Origin: Flavobacterium sp.
Lineage (GTDB): Bacteria; Bacteroidota; Bacteroidia; Flavobacteriales; Flavobacteriaceae
Assembly: GCA_030591585.1 (NCBI GenBank)
Contig: JAUVAS010000014.1
Location: 1 to 45,245, forward strand
DNA: 45,245 nt
Direction: 5' to 3'
A program made the translations under genes and the position numbers. A model generated the notes under the pieces. The model had not been told where the DNA came from. It saw nothing but the letters and a program-made list of their open reading frames with translations, and ran no database searches. Position 1 is the first letter of the stretch, and each line of letters starts with the position of its first letter. Positions 1 through 7,825 of this stretch are shown piece by piece.

Positions 1-80
1 CCATCCATTCCTTTTTCTTGAAATACATTTTTAGCTGCATTCAATATTACAGTTTCTGTATTTTCATCTTTATTTTTCAT
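1..80 (-). CDS. TetR/AcrR-family regulator, N-terminus only (cut by window edge)
   Basis: An open frame starts at the ATG at 80-78 and runs leftward off the window, so only 26 codons are visible. They read as a short charged lead followed by ILNAAKNVFQEKGMDG. This matches the first helix and turn of TetR-type DNA-binding domains (the usual pattern is I-L-x-A-A-x-x-x-F-x-x-x-G). The ligand-binding part lies outside the window, so the regulated process is unknown. Two palindromes sit directly upstream at 87-111 and could be its own operator. The family call rests on a short but typical stretch. Confidence 0.7.
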   Translation of the reverse strand, partial: MKNKDENTETVILNAAKNVFQEKGMD

Positions 81-86
81 GTAATT

Positions 87-111
87 AACTATATAGTTTA
101 ACCATTTGGTT
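87..111. promoter_or_regulatory. Two adjacent palindromes upstream of the TetR-type gene, candidate operator
   Basis: AACTATATAGTT (87-98) is a perfect 12-base palindrome. AACCA-TT-TGGTT (100-111) is a second inverted repeat one base further on. Both lie within 32 bases of the regulator's start codon. TetR-family proteins usually bind such inverted repeats next to their own gene, so autoregulation is a reasonable inference. No binding is shown by the sequence itself. Confidence 0.4.
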
Positions 112-250
112 GACAAAAGTAATTATAAATGTTTTATAAAAAAATGTTTATAGTTTTTTAATTAAAATTTAACAATAAAAGTTATAGTTAAAACGATTGA
201 ATTAAAAACAACAATCAGTGCACTGGCATATAAACAGGGTGTTTGTAGAA

Positions 251-1264
251 TTATAGTCTCCCCAGTTTAATTATTTTTCCTGCTCTTAAAACAGTTACTT
301 GAATTTTTCCGCTTTCAGATTTTTGCTCCATTGAATTCGCAATTTGAAGAAATACCTCATCAGATTCCTCAATTTTAATTCCGTTAATAGCGAGTACTAT
401 ATCACCACCAACCCATATTTCTTGCCCTTCAAAAGTCATTTTTACATCGCCACCTTTAAGTCCAATTACTCCAAGAGGAGAAGAAAAAACCACCTTTTGA
501 ACTATAAATCCAGTTTTTTGAGGTAGGTTAAAAATCTGTGACATTTTACCGGTTAAAGGAATCAATTCTACTCCACTCCAAAAATGCTTTTTCTCTAAAA
601 GTAATTTCCTGGTTAAATTTGAAGTGGTTGCAAACCCAATACCCTCAAAACCTCCAGATTTTGTTAAAATATTGCTTACAATACCAATCACTTCACCTTG
701 AATATTAAACATAGGTCCTCCAGAATTACCAGTGTTTATTGCAGCATCTGTTTGAATGTATTCAGATTTTGTAAACGGATTCTTATCTTGCACATTTCTT
801 TTAAAACCACTCACATAGCCAGAAGAAAAGGAATGTCCTAGTCCGAAAGGAGCACCAACGACAAAAATTTGTGATCCAATTTTAGCCTTATCTGAATTTC
901 CTAATTTTACAAAAACTGCATTTTTTCTTGGATATAAAAGCTCTATTAAAGCAACATCTGCAATGTTATAAGAAGATATTACATTGGCAGGAATTATCTC
1001 ACCATCTAAAAATTTTACAGTTACTTTTTCAGCAATTTGTACCACATGTGCTGCCGTAATTATTTGTGTATCAGAAATCATAAATCCAGATCCCAAACCT
1101 CCAGAAGTTACTGCTTTACTACTGGATCCATAGCTTACAATTTCTTTTTGCTCGGTTAAAATCTCTACTACCGCTGGGTTTACTTTTTCATAGATTGTAG
1201 ATAAATCTTGAGATTGAATGCTTAGCGTTAAAAGTAAAAACGATACTAGAATGTAATATTTCAT
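251..1264 (-). CDS. Secreted trypsin-like serine protease with C-terminal PDZ domain (Do/HtrA-like)
   Basis: The 337-residue protein starts with a hydrophobic signal peptide (about residues 1-18), so it should act in the periplasm or outside the cell. The chymotrypsin-fold triad is visible: His73 in TAAHVV, Asp103 in NIADVAL and Ser181 in TGNSGGP. The last 100 or so residues, with GLKGGD and the closing DIVLAINGIKI pattern, look like one PDZ domain that would recognise substrate tails. True DegP usually has about 450-500 residues and two PDZ domains, so this is a shorter relative. The gene stands alone on the minus strand and no partner is evident. The ATG at 1264 is the only start that keeps the full signal peptide. 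Confidence 0.85.
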   Translation of the reverse strand: MKYYILVSFLLLTLSIQSQDLSTIYEKVNPAVVEILTEQKEIVSYGSSSKAVTSGGLGSGFMISDTQIITAAHVVQIAEKVTVKFLDGEIIPANVISSYNIADVALIELLYPRKNAVFVKLGNSDKAKIGSQIFVVGAPFGLGHSFSSGYVSGFKRNVQDKNPFTKSEYIQTDAAINTGNSGGPMFNIQGEVIGIVSNILTKSGGFEGIGFATTSNLTRKLLLEKKHFWSGVELIPLTGKMSQIFNLPQKTGFIVQKVVFSSPLGVIGLKGGDVKMTFEGQEIWVGGDIVLAINGIKIEESDEVFLQIANSMEQKSESGKIQVTVLRAGKIIKLGRL

Positions 1265-1303
1265 GGGGTAAATAATAATGTATAAAACGTAAAATTAATC
1301 TAA

Positions 1304-2179
1304 TTAAAACTTCCAGGCAACAAATCTACTTTTCTTGTTGCCTTGCGACATATTGATCGTTTTTCTGGTAACTTTTAGCTTGTCTAATTGTTTATATATT
1401 TTTTTTAAGTTCTCTTTTTTAGAAACCAATGTAGTAAACCAACCTACCTGATTTTTAAAGGTTATACTTTGTTTTATCATTCTTTTAATAAACAATGCTT
1501 CGCCGCCGTTGCACCATAATTCGTTGGCCTGACCACCAAAATTTAAAACAATTTCTTTTTTTGTTTGGTACGGTTGGTCTTCTTGCCGAAGATTTCGAAG
1601 TTTCTTCAATGTTCCTTTGCTTGCTTCTTCTTCCGAAGTATGAAAAGGAGGATTGCACATGGTAAAATTGAAGTATTCATCTTTCTTAATAATCCCTTCA
1701 AAAATATTTGCATTACTTTTTTGATGCCGAATCTCGATATGATTCTTTAATTTTTCTGAAGCGCTACCATTTTTCGTAGCTGAATGAATGGCATTTTCAT
1801 CAATATCAACCCCAACCATATTCCAAGTATAAATCTGAGATCCTAAAATAGGGTAGATACAGTTAGCTCCTACACCTATATCTAATCCTTTAACAGGAGT
1901 TGTAATTTTTTCTTCAGAAAGTAAGTCGGCTATATAATGAATATAATCTGCTCTACCTGGAATAGGAGGGCAGAGGTAATTTGAAGGGATGCTCCAGTTA
2001 GTAACTTCGTAATGCTGTTTAAGCAGGGCTTTATTTAGCTGAAGAACAGCGTCACTTATTGAGAAGTCGATGGTTTCTGTACCATGGTTGTTTATAAAAA
2101 CAAAGGGAGCAAGATCTGGATTTACGTTGATTAATAAATCGAAATTATACGGATTGTTATGTAGATTGTTTGGATGCAA
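1304..2179 (-). CDS. rlmF: 23S rRNA (adenine-1618-N6)-methyltransferase
   Basis: This is a 291-residue SAM-dependent methyltransferase of the RlmF/METTL16 type, which modifies A1618 of 23S rRNA. Seen in sequence: the family N-terminus HPNN, the CPPIPGRADYIHY block (70-82), the SAM loop LDIGVGANCIYP (99-110), an acidic VDID strand end (124-127) and the N6-adenine motif NPPF (176-179). The frame opens with TTG at 2179, directly before the conserved HPNN. No ATG or GTG lies upstream in frame or close inside, so TTG is the probable start. A promoter-like TAATTTTG (2184-2177) overlaps this start and may be a coincidence. The carbonic anhydrase gene follows upstream on the same strand after 24 bases, so the two may be co-transcribed. 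Confidence 0.9.
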   Translation of the reverse strand: MHPNNLHNNPYNFDLLINVNPDLAPFVFINNHGTETIDFSISDAVLQLNKALLKQHYEVTNWSIPSNYLCPPIPGRADYIHYIADLLSEEKITTPVKGLDIGVGANCIYPILGSQIYTWNMVGVDIDENAIHSATKNGSASEKLKNHIEIRHQKSNANIFEGIIKKDEYFNFTMCNPPFHTSEEEASKGTLKKLRNLRQEDQPYQTKKEIVLNFGGQANELWCNGGEALFIKRMIKQSITFKNQVGWFTTLVSKKENLKKIYKQLDKLKVTRKTINMSQGNKKSRFVAWKF

Positions 2180-2203
2180 AATTAATAGTTTAATGTTATG
2201 TGA

Positions 2204-2779
2204 TTAGTTTATCTTATAAAAATCTACTTTACCTGTACCTAAATTATAGTATGCAGGGATAATTTTAATCGAGCCATTGTCTAAAGCTTCTTTTAAAATT
2301 GTAGACTTGTTTTTTAAATCGTTTACAGTAAGTTCAGCATTTTTCTTTACAATATCATCTATAGTAGCGTCTTTTTTACATGCTGAAATAGCGGGTGTTA
2401 TATGAGCTAGTAAATGATTTAAGTTTGTGCCATTATCTCCTCCATCAATGGCAGATGAAACTGCTCCACAGTTTTCATGTCCCATAACTACAATTAGTTT
2501 AGATTCCATATTGACTACTGCATATTCAATGCTAGCAATAGTAGAACTATTAGCGATATTTCCAGCTACTCTTACTGTAAATAATTCGCCTAATCCAGTG
2601 TCAAATATAAATTCTGGTACAACTCTACTATCAGAACAATTTAATATAATAGCAAAAGGGTTTTGTCCAGATAGCAATGATTCTCTTCTTTTGCTATCTT
2701 GTAATTTACCCTCTAATAAGTCTGCTACAAATCGAGTATTCCCGTTAATCAACCTAGCTAAAATTTCTTGTATTTTCAT
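2204..2779 (-). CDS. Beta-class carbonic anhydrase
   Basis: The 191-residue protein would interconvert CO2 and bicarbonate in the cytoplasm, as no signal peptide is present. The zinc ligands of beta-carbonic anhydrases are all visible: Cys48 and the Asp50-Arg52 dyad in CSDSRV, then His101 and Cys104 in GHENCGAV. Length and motif spacing fit the family. It starts at the ATG at 2779 and lies 24 bases before rlmF on the same strand, so a two-gene unit is possible. A perfect 9-base inverted repeat (2856-2892) lies upstream, between it and the C1 peptidase gene. Confidence 0.9.
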   Translation of the reverse strand: MKIQEILARLINGNTRFVADLLEGKLQDSKRRESLLSGQNPFAIILNCSDSRVVPEFIFDTGLGELFTVRVAGNIANSSTIASIEYAVVNMESKLIVVMGHENCGAVSSAIDGGDNGTNLNHLLAHITPAISACKKDATIDDIVKKNAELTVNDLKNKSTILKEALDNGSIKIIPAYYNLGTGKVDFYKIN

Positions 2780-2855
2780 TTTATAAAATTACTAAAATTG
2801 TTGAAATAGTATCCAATTAAGTTCCCGCTTAAATAATCTTTTAATAAAGCAATAG

Positions 2856-2892
2856 AACTGAATAATTTTGTTTAAAAGGAGACTATTCAGTT
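2856..2892. repeat. 9-bp inverted repeat between carbonic anhydrase and C1 peptidase genes
   Basis: AACTGAATA (2856-2864) pairs perfectly with TATTCAGTT (2884-2892) across a 19-base loop. A run of seven T follows on the plus strand. Both flanking genes are on the minus strand, where the hairpin follows the C1 peptidase stop by 37 bases but lacks a trailing T-tract. It could be an imperfect terminator for that gene or a binding site before the carbonic anhydrase gene. Confidence 0.45.
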
Positions 2893-2928
2893 ATTTTTTT
2901 AGCGATGGGAAAAGAATATAAAACAAAT

Positions 2929-4047
2929 TTATAACCCCAATTTATCCAAAGTGTTTTTTGGCACCCCATCTTTATGCAACGTAATGCTAATCGTTTTTAA
3001 CTTTACATAAGCTTCACTAAAATACACATAGCCATCAAACTTAGTCCGTTTGGCATCGGTACCCCAACTGTTTTTTACTTTGTAATAGGTATTGCCATTT
3101 TGGTCTTTTACGGTTCCTGTAATGTGCATTAAATGGTCGTCTGTGGTTTTAAAGTTTTCAAATTCTTGTTGACGGTATTCCTGTGTCACTTCCATCTCAG
3201 GATAAATACTATGCAAGGCTTTCAAATTGTTTAAAGGGTTAGAAGGCATTACCGCAACACCATCTTTAGACGAGAATGTTTTTTCACTTACATCACAATC
3301 TAGCTCCACCGTATACCCATTGTCAAGAGCGTGATTTATTACCTCAACCAATTCATTAATAGGGATATTATAAAAACTACCATTACTAAAGTTGTCTGGG
3401 ATGTTTAAAATAAATTCAGAATAAAAAGGAGCTTGAGTAAATGAAGTAATATGCACATAATCATCGGCATCTATTTTTACCATTTCAGCAAACTGAAGCG
3501 GTGTGTATTTTTTACCTTCATAAGTAAATTCGGTGATGTTCTTTCCTAAATATGAATCTAATACAGATGCAAAAGCTTCTTTCCACTTTGGACTTAATCC
3601 TCTAGTATTTTTAACATAGCCTTCTAACATAGCTGTTAATGTAGCGCTCATTTCGGCATGATTGTGTTTAGTGTTATCTCCAAACAATCCACTGTAAGCA
3701 TCTATAGGAACCAGTCCAAAATCACGAACACTATTAAAAACGTCGTGTGCCAATCCGCCCTGGCTAAACTGTGCTTTTCCTTGACGCATTATATAGTTAT
3801 CTGCTTTTACGGGATAGGTATTACGTACGTTATACATTTCAGAAATATCGATTCGCTTTCCTGTAAGTCTAATAATTTCAGATTCAATAAAAGAAGAAGT
3901 AGAAAAGCTCCAGCAAGTTCCAGTATTTCCCTGACTAATCACAGGTGTTGCATCTATATCAATAACATCAGCAAATTTGTATTGTTCTTGGGCAGTTAGC
4001 GTTACTGAAATAAACAGCATTACGAATAAAAAAGTAAGTTTTTGCAT
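2929..4047 (-). CDS. Secreted C1-family (papain-like) cysteine peptidase, bleomycin hydrolase/PepC type
   Basis: The frame can open at 4095, but the ATG at 4047 is preferred because it begins directly with a signal peptide (about residues 1-19). That gives 372 residues. The catalytic triad is visible: Cys45 in GNTGTCWSFS, His308 in DDHLMHITG and Asn326 in KVKNSWG. The motif spacing is that of the C1B aminopeptidase C/bleomycin hydrolase group. Those enzymes are normally cytoplasmic, so an exported form fits the extracellular peptide use typical of this phylum. The gene diverges from menB and shares with it an intergenic region carrying a REP-like palindrome. Confidence 0.85.
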   Translation of the reverse strand: MQKLTFLFVMLFISVTLTAQEQYKFADVIDIDATPVISQGNTGTCWSFSTSSFIESEIIRLTGKRIDISEMYNVRNTYPVKADNYIMRQGKAQFSQGGLAHDVFNSVRDFGLVPIDAYSGLFGDNTKHNHAEMSATLTAMLEGYVKNTRGLSPKWKEAFASVLDSYLGKNITEFTYEGKKYTPLQFAEMVKIDADDYVHITSFTQAPFYSEFILNIPDNFSNGSFYNIPINELVEVINHALDNGYTVELDCDVSEKTFSSKDGVAVMPSNPLNNLKALHSIYPEMEVTQEYRQQEFENFKTTDDHLMHITGTVKDQNGNTYYKVKNSWGTDAKRTKFDGYVYFSEAYVKLKTISITLHKDGVPKNTLDKLGL

Positions 4048-4128
4048 AGTATTTAGTTGGTTACGTTTTTTGAAAGGAAAATTAAAAAGAATCAAATTGC
4101 TATTAAAGTAATAATTTAAGTTTATGAG

Positions 4129-4148
4129 ATTCCTGCCTACGCAGGAAT
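4129..4148. repeat. REP-like palindrome (8-bp stem, 4-base loop)
   Basis: ATTCCTGC (4129-4136) and GCAGGAAT (4141-4148) form a perfect 8-bp stem around CTAC. It is more G+C rich than its surroundings and lies between the divergent peptidase and menB genes. Short palindromes of this look are dispersed in many bacterial genomes. Only one copy of this sequence type was noticed in the window. Confidence 0.6.
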
Positions 4149-4151
4149 TAT

Positions 4152-4159
4152 TATCTTTA
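4152..4159 (+). promoter_or_regulatory. Candidate -7 box for menB
   Basis: TATCTTTA is one mismatch from the Bacteroidota TAnnTTTG box and ends 17 bases before the menB ATG. No TTG is found at the usual -33 distance, because that stretch is occupied by the palindrome at 4129-4148. Support is therefore partial. Confidence 0.35.
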
Positions 4160-4176
4160 CGCTAAAATACAAAATA

Positions 4177-5016
4177 ATGAATGCTCCCAATTGGAAAACT
4201 GTTAAAAAATATACCGATATTACTTATAAAAAATGTGATGGTGTGGCACGGGTTGCCTTTAATCGTCCTGAGGTGCGAAATGCGTTCAGACCTAAAACCA
4301 CCAGCGAGTTATTAGATGCATTTCACGATGCTCAAGAAGATACTTCTATTGGTGTGGTATTACTTTCTGCCGAAGGGCCTTCGTCTAAAGATGGTGTGTA
4401 TAGTTTTTGTAGTGGTGGCGATCAAAAAGCACGTGGACATCAAGGCTATGTTGGCGATGATGGCTATCATAGACTTAATATTTTGGATTTACAGCGTATG
4501 ATTCGCTTTATGCCAAAGGCAGTGATTTGTGTAGTGCCAGGTTGGGCGGTAGGAGGAGGGCATAGCCTTCATGTGGTTTGTGATTTAACCTTGGCGAGTA
4601 AAGAACATGCTATTTTTAAACAAACAGATGCAGATGTAACTAGTTTTGATGGTGGCTACGGAAGTGCCTATCTAGCCAAAATGGTAGGACAGAAAAAAGC
4701 CCGTGAAATCTTTTTCCTCGGAAGAAACTACAGCGCACAAGAAGCTTTCGAAATGGGAATGGTAAACGCCGTTATCCCTCATGACGAACTAGAAAACACA
4801 GCCTTTCAATGGGCACAAGAAATATTAGAAAAATCACCTACCTCCATAAAAATGCTAAAGTTTGCGATGAATCTTACCGATGACGGAATGGTAGGGCAAC
4901 AAGTATTCGCAGGAGAAGCAACACGACTCGCTTATATGACAGATGAAGCCAAAGAAGGACGTGATGCCTTTTTAGAAAAACGGAAACCAAATTTTAAAAA
5001 AGAGTGGTTGCCTTAG
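4177..5016 (+). CDS. menB: 1,4-dihydroxy-2-naphthoyl-CoA synthase
   Basis: This 279-residue crotonase-fold enzyme closes the second ring of the menaquinone precursor, converting o-succinylbenzoyl-CoA to DHNA-CoA in the cytoplasm. Visible landmarks are NRPEVRNAFRP (29-39), the oxyanion-hole strand SFCSGGDQ (76-83), AVGGGHSLH (124-132) and the MenB signature SFDGGYGS (156-163) with Asp158. Where E. coli MenB has Gly156 (QTG) this protein has Asp151 (QTD). In the literature that substitution marks the bicarbonate-independent type, in which the side-chain carboxylate replaces bound bicarbonate. The gene is single and converges with the E1 gene, whose stop is only 11 bases away. Confidence 0.93.
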   Translation: MNAPNWKTVKKYTDITYKKCDGVARVAFNRPEVRNAFRPKTTSELLDAFHDAQEDTSIGVVLLSAEGPSSKDGVYSFCSGGDQKARGHQGYVGDDGYHRLNILDLQRMIRFMPKAVICVVPGWAVGGGHSLHVVCDLTLASKEHAIFKQTDADVTSFDGGYGSAYLAKMVGQKKAREIFFLGRNYSAQEAFEMGMVNAVIPHDELENTAFQWAQEILEKSPTSIKMLKFAMNLTDDGMVGQQVFAGEATRLAYMTDEAKEGRDAFLEKRKPNFKKEWLP

Positions 5017-5027
5017 TTTTTCTGAAG

Positions 5028-7439
5028 CTATCTCAATTTCGGATAATTATCTGGATCTGTTTCATGCATCATTTCATACACTTTTTCAAAAACATCTTCA
5101 ACTTGAGGTTTTGAAAAATAGTCCCCATCGGTACCATAAGCTGGTCTATGAGCCTTTGCAGTTAATGTTTGTGGCTTGCTGTCTAAATGTAAATATCCAT
5201 TTTGATCATCTACAATTCTTTGAATAATATATGCCGAAGCCCCTCCAGGAACATCTTCGTCTATCACTAATAACCGATTTGTTTTGGCAACACTTTTTAC
5301 CATTTCGTTATTAATATCTAGTGGTAATAATGATTGTACGTCAATAATTTCTGCTTCTATTCCTACTTGTTGTAATTCTTTTGCAGCTTCTTCAACTATG
5401 CGAATGGTACTTCCGTAGGATACTAAAGTAATATCACTTCCTTCTCTAATGGTTTCAATAACTCCAATAGGAGTACGGAACTTTCCGAGGTTATTAGGTA
5501 ATTTTTCTTTTAATCGGTACCCATTCAAGCATTCAATAACTATAGCAGGTTCATCTGTTTCTAAAAGAGTATTGTAGAACCCTGCTGCTTTGGTCATATT
5601 TCTAGGCACCAAAATATACATTCCTCTGAGCAAGTGAATTAATCCGCCCATTTGAGAGCCGCTGTGCCAAATGCCTTCCAGCCTGTGGCCCCGAGTACGT
5701 ACAATTACAGGCGCTTTTTGTTTACCTAAAGTTCGGTATCGCAACGTTGCTAAATCATCGCTTAATATTTGAAGGCAATACAAAACATAATCTAAATATT
5801 GTACTTCTGCAATAGGGCGAAGTCCTCGCAATGCCATACCTATACCTTGACCTAAAATGGTAGCTTCTCTAATTCCTGTATCTGCAATTCTTATAGCACC
5901 GTATTTATCTTGTAAGCCCTCTAACCCTTGGTTTACATCTCCAATCTGTCCTGCATCTTCTCCAAATATTAGAACTTCTGAATGATTTTCAAGTATATGA
6001 TCAAAGTTGTCACGAAGTATCACCCTTGCATCTACTTCTTCAGTATTCTCACTATAAGTTGGAAGTACTTCTGAAATAGAAGTTGCATTATTTTTGGTTT
6101 CAGAATACAAATGCGAACTAAACTTAGGTTGAATTATTTCGAAATAATTTTCAATCCATTCTTTAAGCTGTTTTTTTTCTGTGGTATTTTCTCCAATAAC
6201 ATAGCGTAAAGATTTTCTAGCTGCTGTAATAATGTCTTTTCTAAGTGGCTCATTATTAGAAGAAAGGTCAGAATTTAGTTTTTGTATAAATGCTTTGTTA
6301 GGACTTGAATTTGCAAGATTTTCAATAAGTAAAACCGCTTCAGCTTGTTCTTGTTTTTGAGGAGCTGTAAATGCTTTCCAAGCAGCTTTTTTGCCTTCAC
6401 GAACTTTTTTTATACTGTTTTTTTCTACTTCTAAAAGTTCTTCTTCCGTAGCAAAATTATTAGCGATAATCCATTCTCGCATTTTTAAATTACAATCATA
6501 TTCACGTTCCCATTCCAAGCGTTCTTTACTTTTGTAGCGTTCGTGAGATCCACTTGTAGAATGTCCTTGTGGTTGGGTTAATTCATTTACGTGGATTAAA
6601 ACTGGCACATGTTCCTCTCTAGCTATTGCTCCTGCTTTTTGATAAACTTCTATTAATTTTGGATAATCCCAACCATTTACTAGAATGATTTCATACCCTT
6701 TTTCATCTTTATTACGTTGGAATCCTTTTAATATTTCTGAAATATTCTCCTTAGTAGTTTGGTGACAAGCATGTACAGAAATTCCATAATCATTATCCCA
6801 GATACTAACCACCATTGGAACTTGTAATACGCCACCAGCGTTGATGGTTTCCCAAAAATGTCCTTCACTGGTACTTGCATTACCAATGGTTCCCCAAGCT
6901 ACTTCATTTCCATTTATAGAAAAATTTGATGCTATTGAAATTTTCTCATTCCTATAAATTTTTGAAGCCTGAGCTAAGCCTAATAAACGAGGCATTTGCC
7001 CAGCAGTAGGAGAGATGTCTGCACTGCTGTTTTTTAATTCTGTATGATTTTTCCAAGTGCCATCTTCATTTATGGTATGGGATGCAAAATGCCCCCCCAT
7101 TTGTCGCCCTGCACTCATAGGGTCTGCATCGATAGAGGTATGTCCATACAAACCAGCAAAAAATTGTTGGATAGTTAGCTCACCAATAGCCATCATAAAA
7201 GTTTGGTCGCGGTAGTAACCACTTCTCCAATCTCCTTTTTTAAATGCCTTCGCCCACGCTAATTGTGGTACTTCTTTTCCATCACCGAAAATACCAAATT
7301 TTGCTTTTCCAGTTAGGACTTCACGACGACCCAACAAACTACATTCTCTACTGATTACTGCTATTTTGTAATCGCTGAGAATTTCAGATTTAAAATCTTC
7401 AAAAGATAATTTACCATTTGTTTGTGGGTTTGTTTGCAT
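5028..7439 (-). CDS. 2-oxoacid dehydrogenase E1, fused alpha and beta subunits (branched-chain type likely)
   Basis: The 803-residue protein joins both halves of a thiamine-diphosphate E1. The alpha part (about 1-400) carries GRQMGGHFAS (111-120) and the TPP/Mg segment around GTIGNASTSEGHFWE (183-197), ending near DNDYGIS. The beta part (about 460-803) has the FGEDAG and GIREATILGQGIGMALRG blocks, then a transketolase-like C-terminal domain. It would decarboxylate a 2-oxoacid and pass the acyl group to a lipoyl E2. Fused E1 of this length is common in Bacteroidota and usually named branched-chain 2-oxoacid dehydrogenase, but the substrate cannot be read from sequence. E2 and E3 are not adjacent. 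It has a good promoter at 7465-7495. Confidence 0.85.
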   Translation of the reverse strand: MQTNPQTNGKLSFEDFKSEILSDYKIAVISRECSLLGRREVLTGKAKFGIFGDGKEVPQLAWAKAFKKGDWRSGYYRDQTFMMAIGELTIQQFFAGLYGHTSIDADPMSAGRQMGGHFASHTINEDGTWKNHTELKNSSADISPTAGQMPRLLGLAQASKIYRNEKISIASNFSINGNEVAWGTIGNASTSEGHFWETINAGGVLQVPMVVSIWDNDYGISVHACHQTTKENISEILKGFQRNKDEKGYEIILVNGWDYPKLIEVYQKAGAIAREEHVPVLIHVNELTQPQGHSTSGSHERYKSKERLEWEREYDCNLKMREWIIANNFATEEELLEVEKNSIKKVREGKKAAWKAFTAPQKQEQAEAVLLIENLANSSPNKAFIQKLNSDLSSNNEPLRKDIITAARKSLRYVIGENTTEKKQLKEWIENYFEIIQPKFSSHLYSETKNNATSISEVLPTYSENTEEVDARVILRDNFDHILENHSEVLIFGEDAGQIGDVNQGLEGLQDKYGAIRIADTGIREATILGQGIGMALRGLRPIAEVQYLDYVLYCLQILSDDLATLRYRTLGKQKAPVIVRTRGHRLEGIWHSGSQMGGLIHLLRGMYILVPRNMTKAAGFYNTLLETDEPAIVIECLNGYRLKEKLPNNLGKFRTPIGVIETIREGSDITLVSYGSTIRIVEEAAKELQQVGIEAEIIDVQSLLPLDINNEMVKSVAKTNRLLVIDEDVPGGASAYIIQRIVDDQNGYLHLDSKPQTLTAKAHRPAYGTDGDYFSKPQVEDVFEKVYEMMHETDPDNYPKLR

Positions 7440-7464
7440 ATAATTTTATGGTATTAAGGATTTG

Positions 7465-7495
7465 CAAAAGTAGTGAAAATTGAAATTTTATGCAA
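7465..7495 (-). promoter_or_regulatory. Bacteroidota-type promoter of the E1 gene
   Basis: Read on the minus strand, TTG (7495-7493) is followed after 20 bases by TACTTTTG (7472-7465), a full match to the TAnnTTTG -7 box. The expected transcript would start near 7460, about 20 bases before the ATG at 7439. This is the clearest promoter in the window. Confidence 0.65.
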
Positions 7496-7536
7496 TGGTA
7501 AATATTTTGCTTCCGAAAATAGAAAGCCATGAATGA

Positions 7537-7764
7537 TTAGTCTTTTTTTGATGCAGCTAATCCTTTAATAATAACAAGCCTAACTAATAATATAAAAGGG
7601 AATCCATGTAATAAAGTATCAAACCAGTCCATAGGCTTCATGCCTTCTGCACCGCCAAGAATCCATGTTACTTTTCCGAAAAAATGAGGTTCAGGAAAAA
7701 ATGGGGCTAAACCTAATGTAAGACATAATAAAATAACCAATCTCCAATTGTTAAAAGCGCTCAT
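7537..7764 (-). CDS. Small conserved membrane protein of unknown function
   Basis: This 75-residue protein has two hydrophobic segments, about residues 8-22 and 52-68. Between them are a Pro/Phe-rich link (PFFPEPHFFGK) and a GGAEGMKPMDW stretch. Similar short two-helix proteins occur in many Gram-negative genomes, sometimes misnamed RND transporters. The size excludes a transporter. It lies between the E1 gene and the M1-like barrel gene on the same strand, and its role is unknown. Confidence 0.65.
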   Translation of the reverse strand: MSAFNNWRLVILLCLTLGLAPFFPEPHFFGKVTWILGGAEGMKPMDWFDTLLHGFPFILLVRLVIIKGLAASKKD

Positions 7765-7808
7765 AAATTATTATTCTTTAAATTGTTAATATTCTTAAGG
7801 TTATCAAT

Positions 7809-7825
7809 ATTGTTTTCAAAACAAT
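7809..7825. repeat. 17-base palindrome touching the stop of the M1-like barrel gene
   Basis: ATTGTTTT and AAAACAAT flank a single C, giving a near-perfect palindrome that begins at the stop codon of the gene read on the minus strand. No T-tract follows, so it is a poor intrinsic terminator. It may instead be a protein site upstream of the 75-residue gene. Confidence 0.3.

Noticed and set aside
216-225. CAGTGCACTG palindrome after the serine protease gene
   Set aside because: A lone 10-base palindrome without loop, T-tract or partner site; too short to call a terminator or operator.
2427-2786. Plus-strand open frame of 119 codons across the carbonic anhydrase gene
   Set aside because: Antisense to a clear zinc enzyme; the Ser/Pro/Leu-rich product is typical of a shadow frame.
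3658-3999. Plus-strand open frame of 113 codons across the C1 peptidase gene
   Set aside because: It lies antisense to a gene with a complete catalytic triad, and its product has no recognisable domain or sensible composition.
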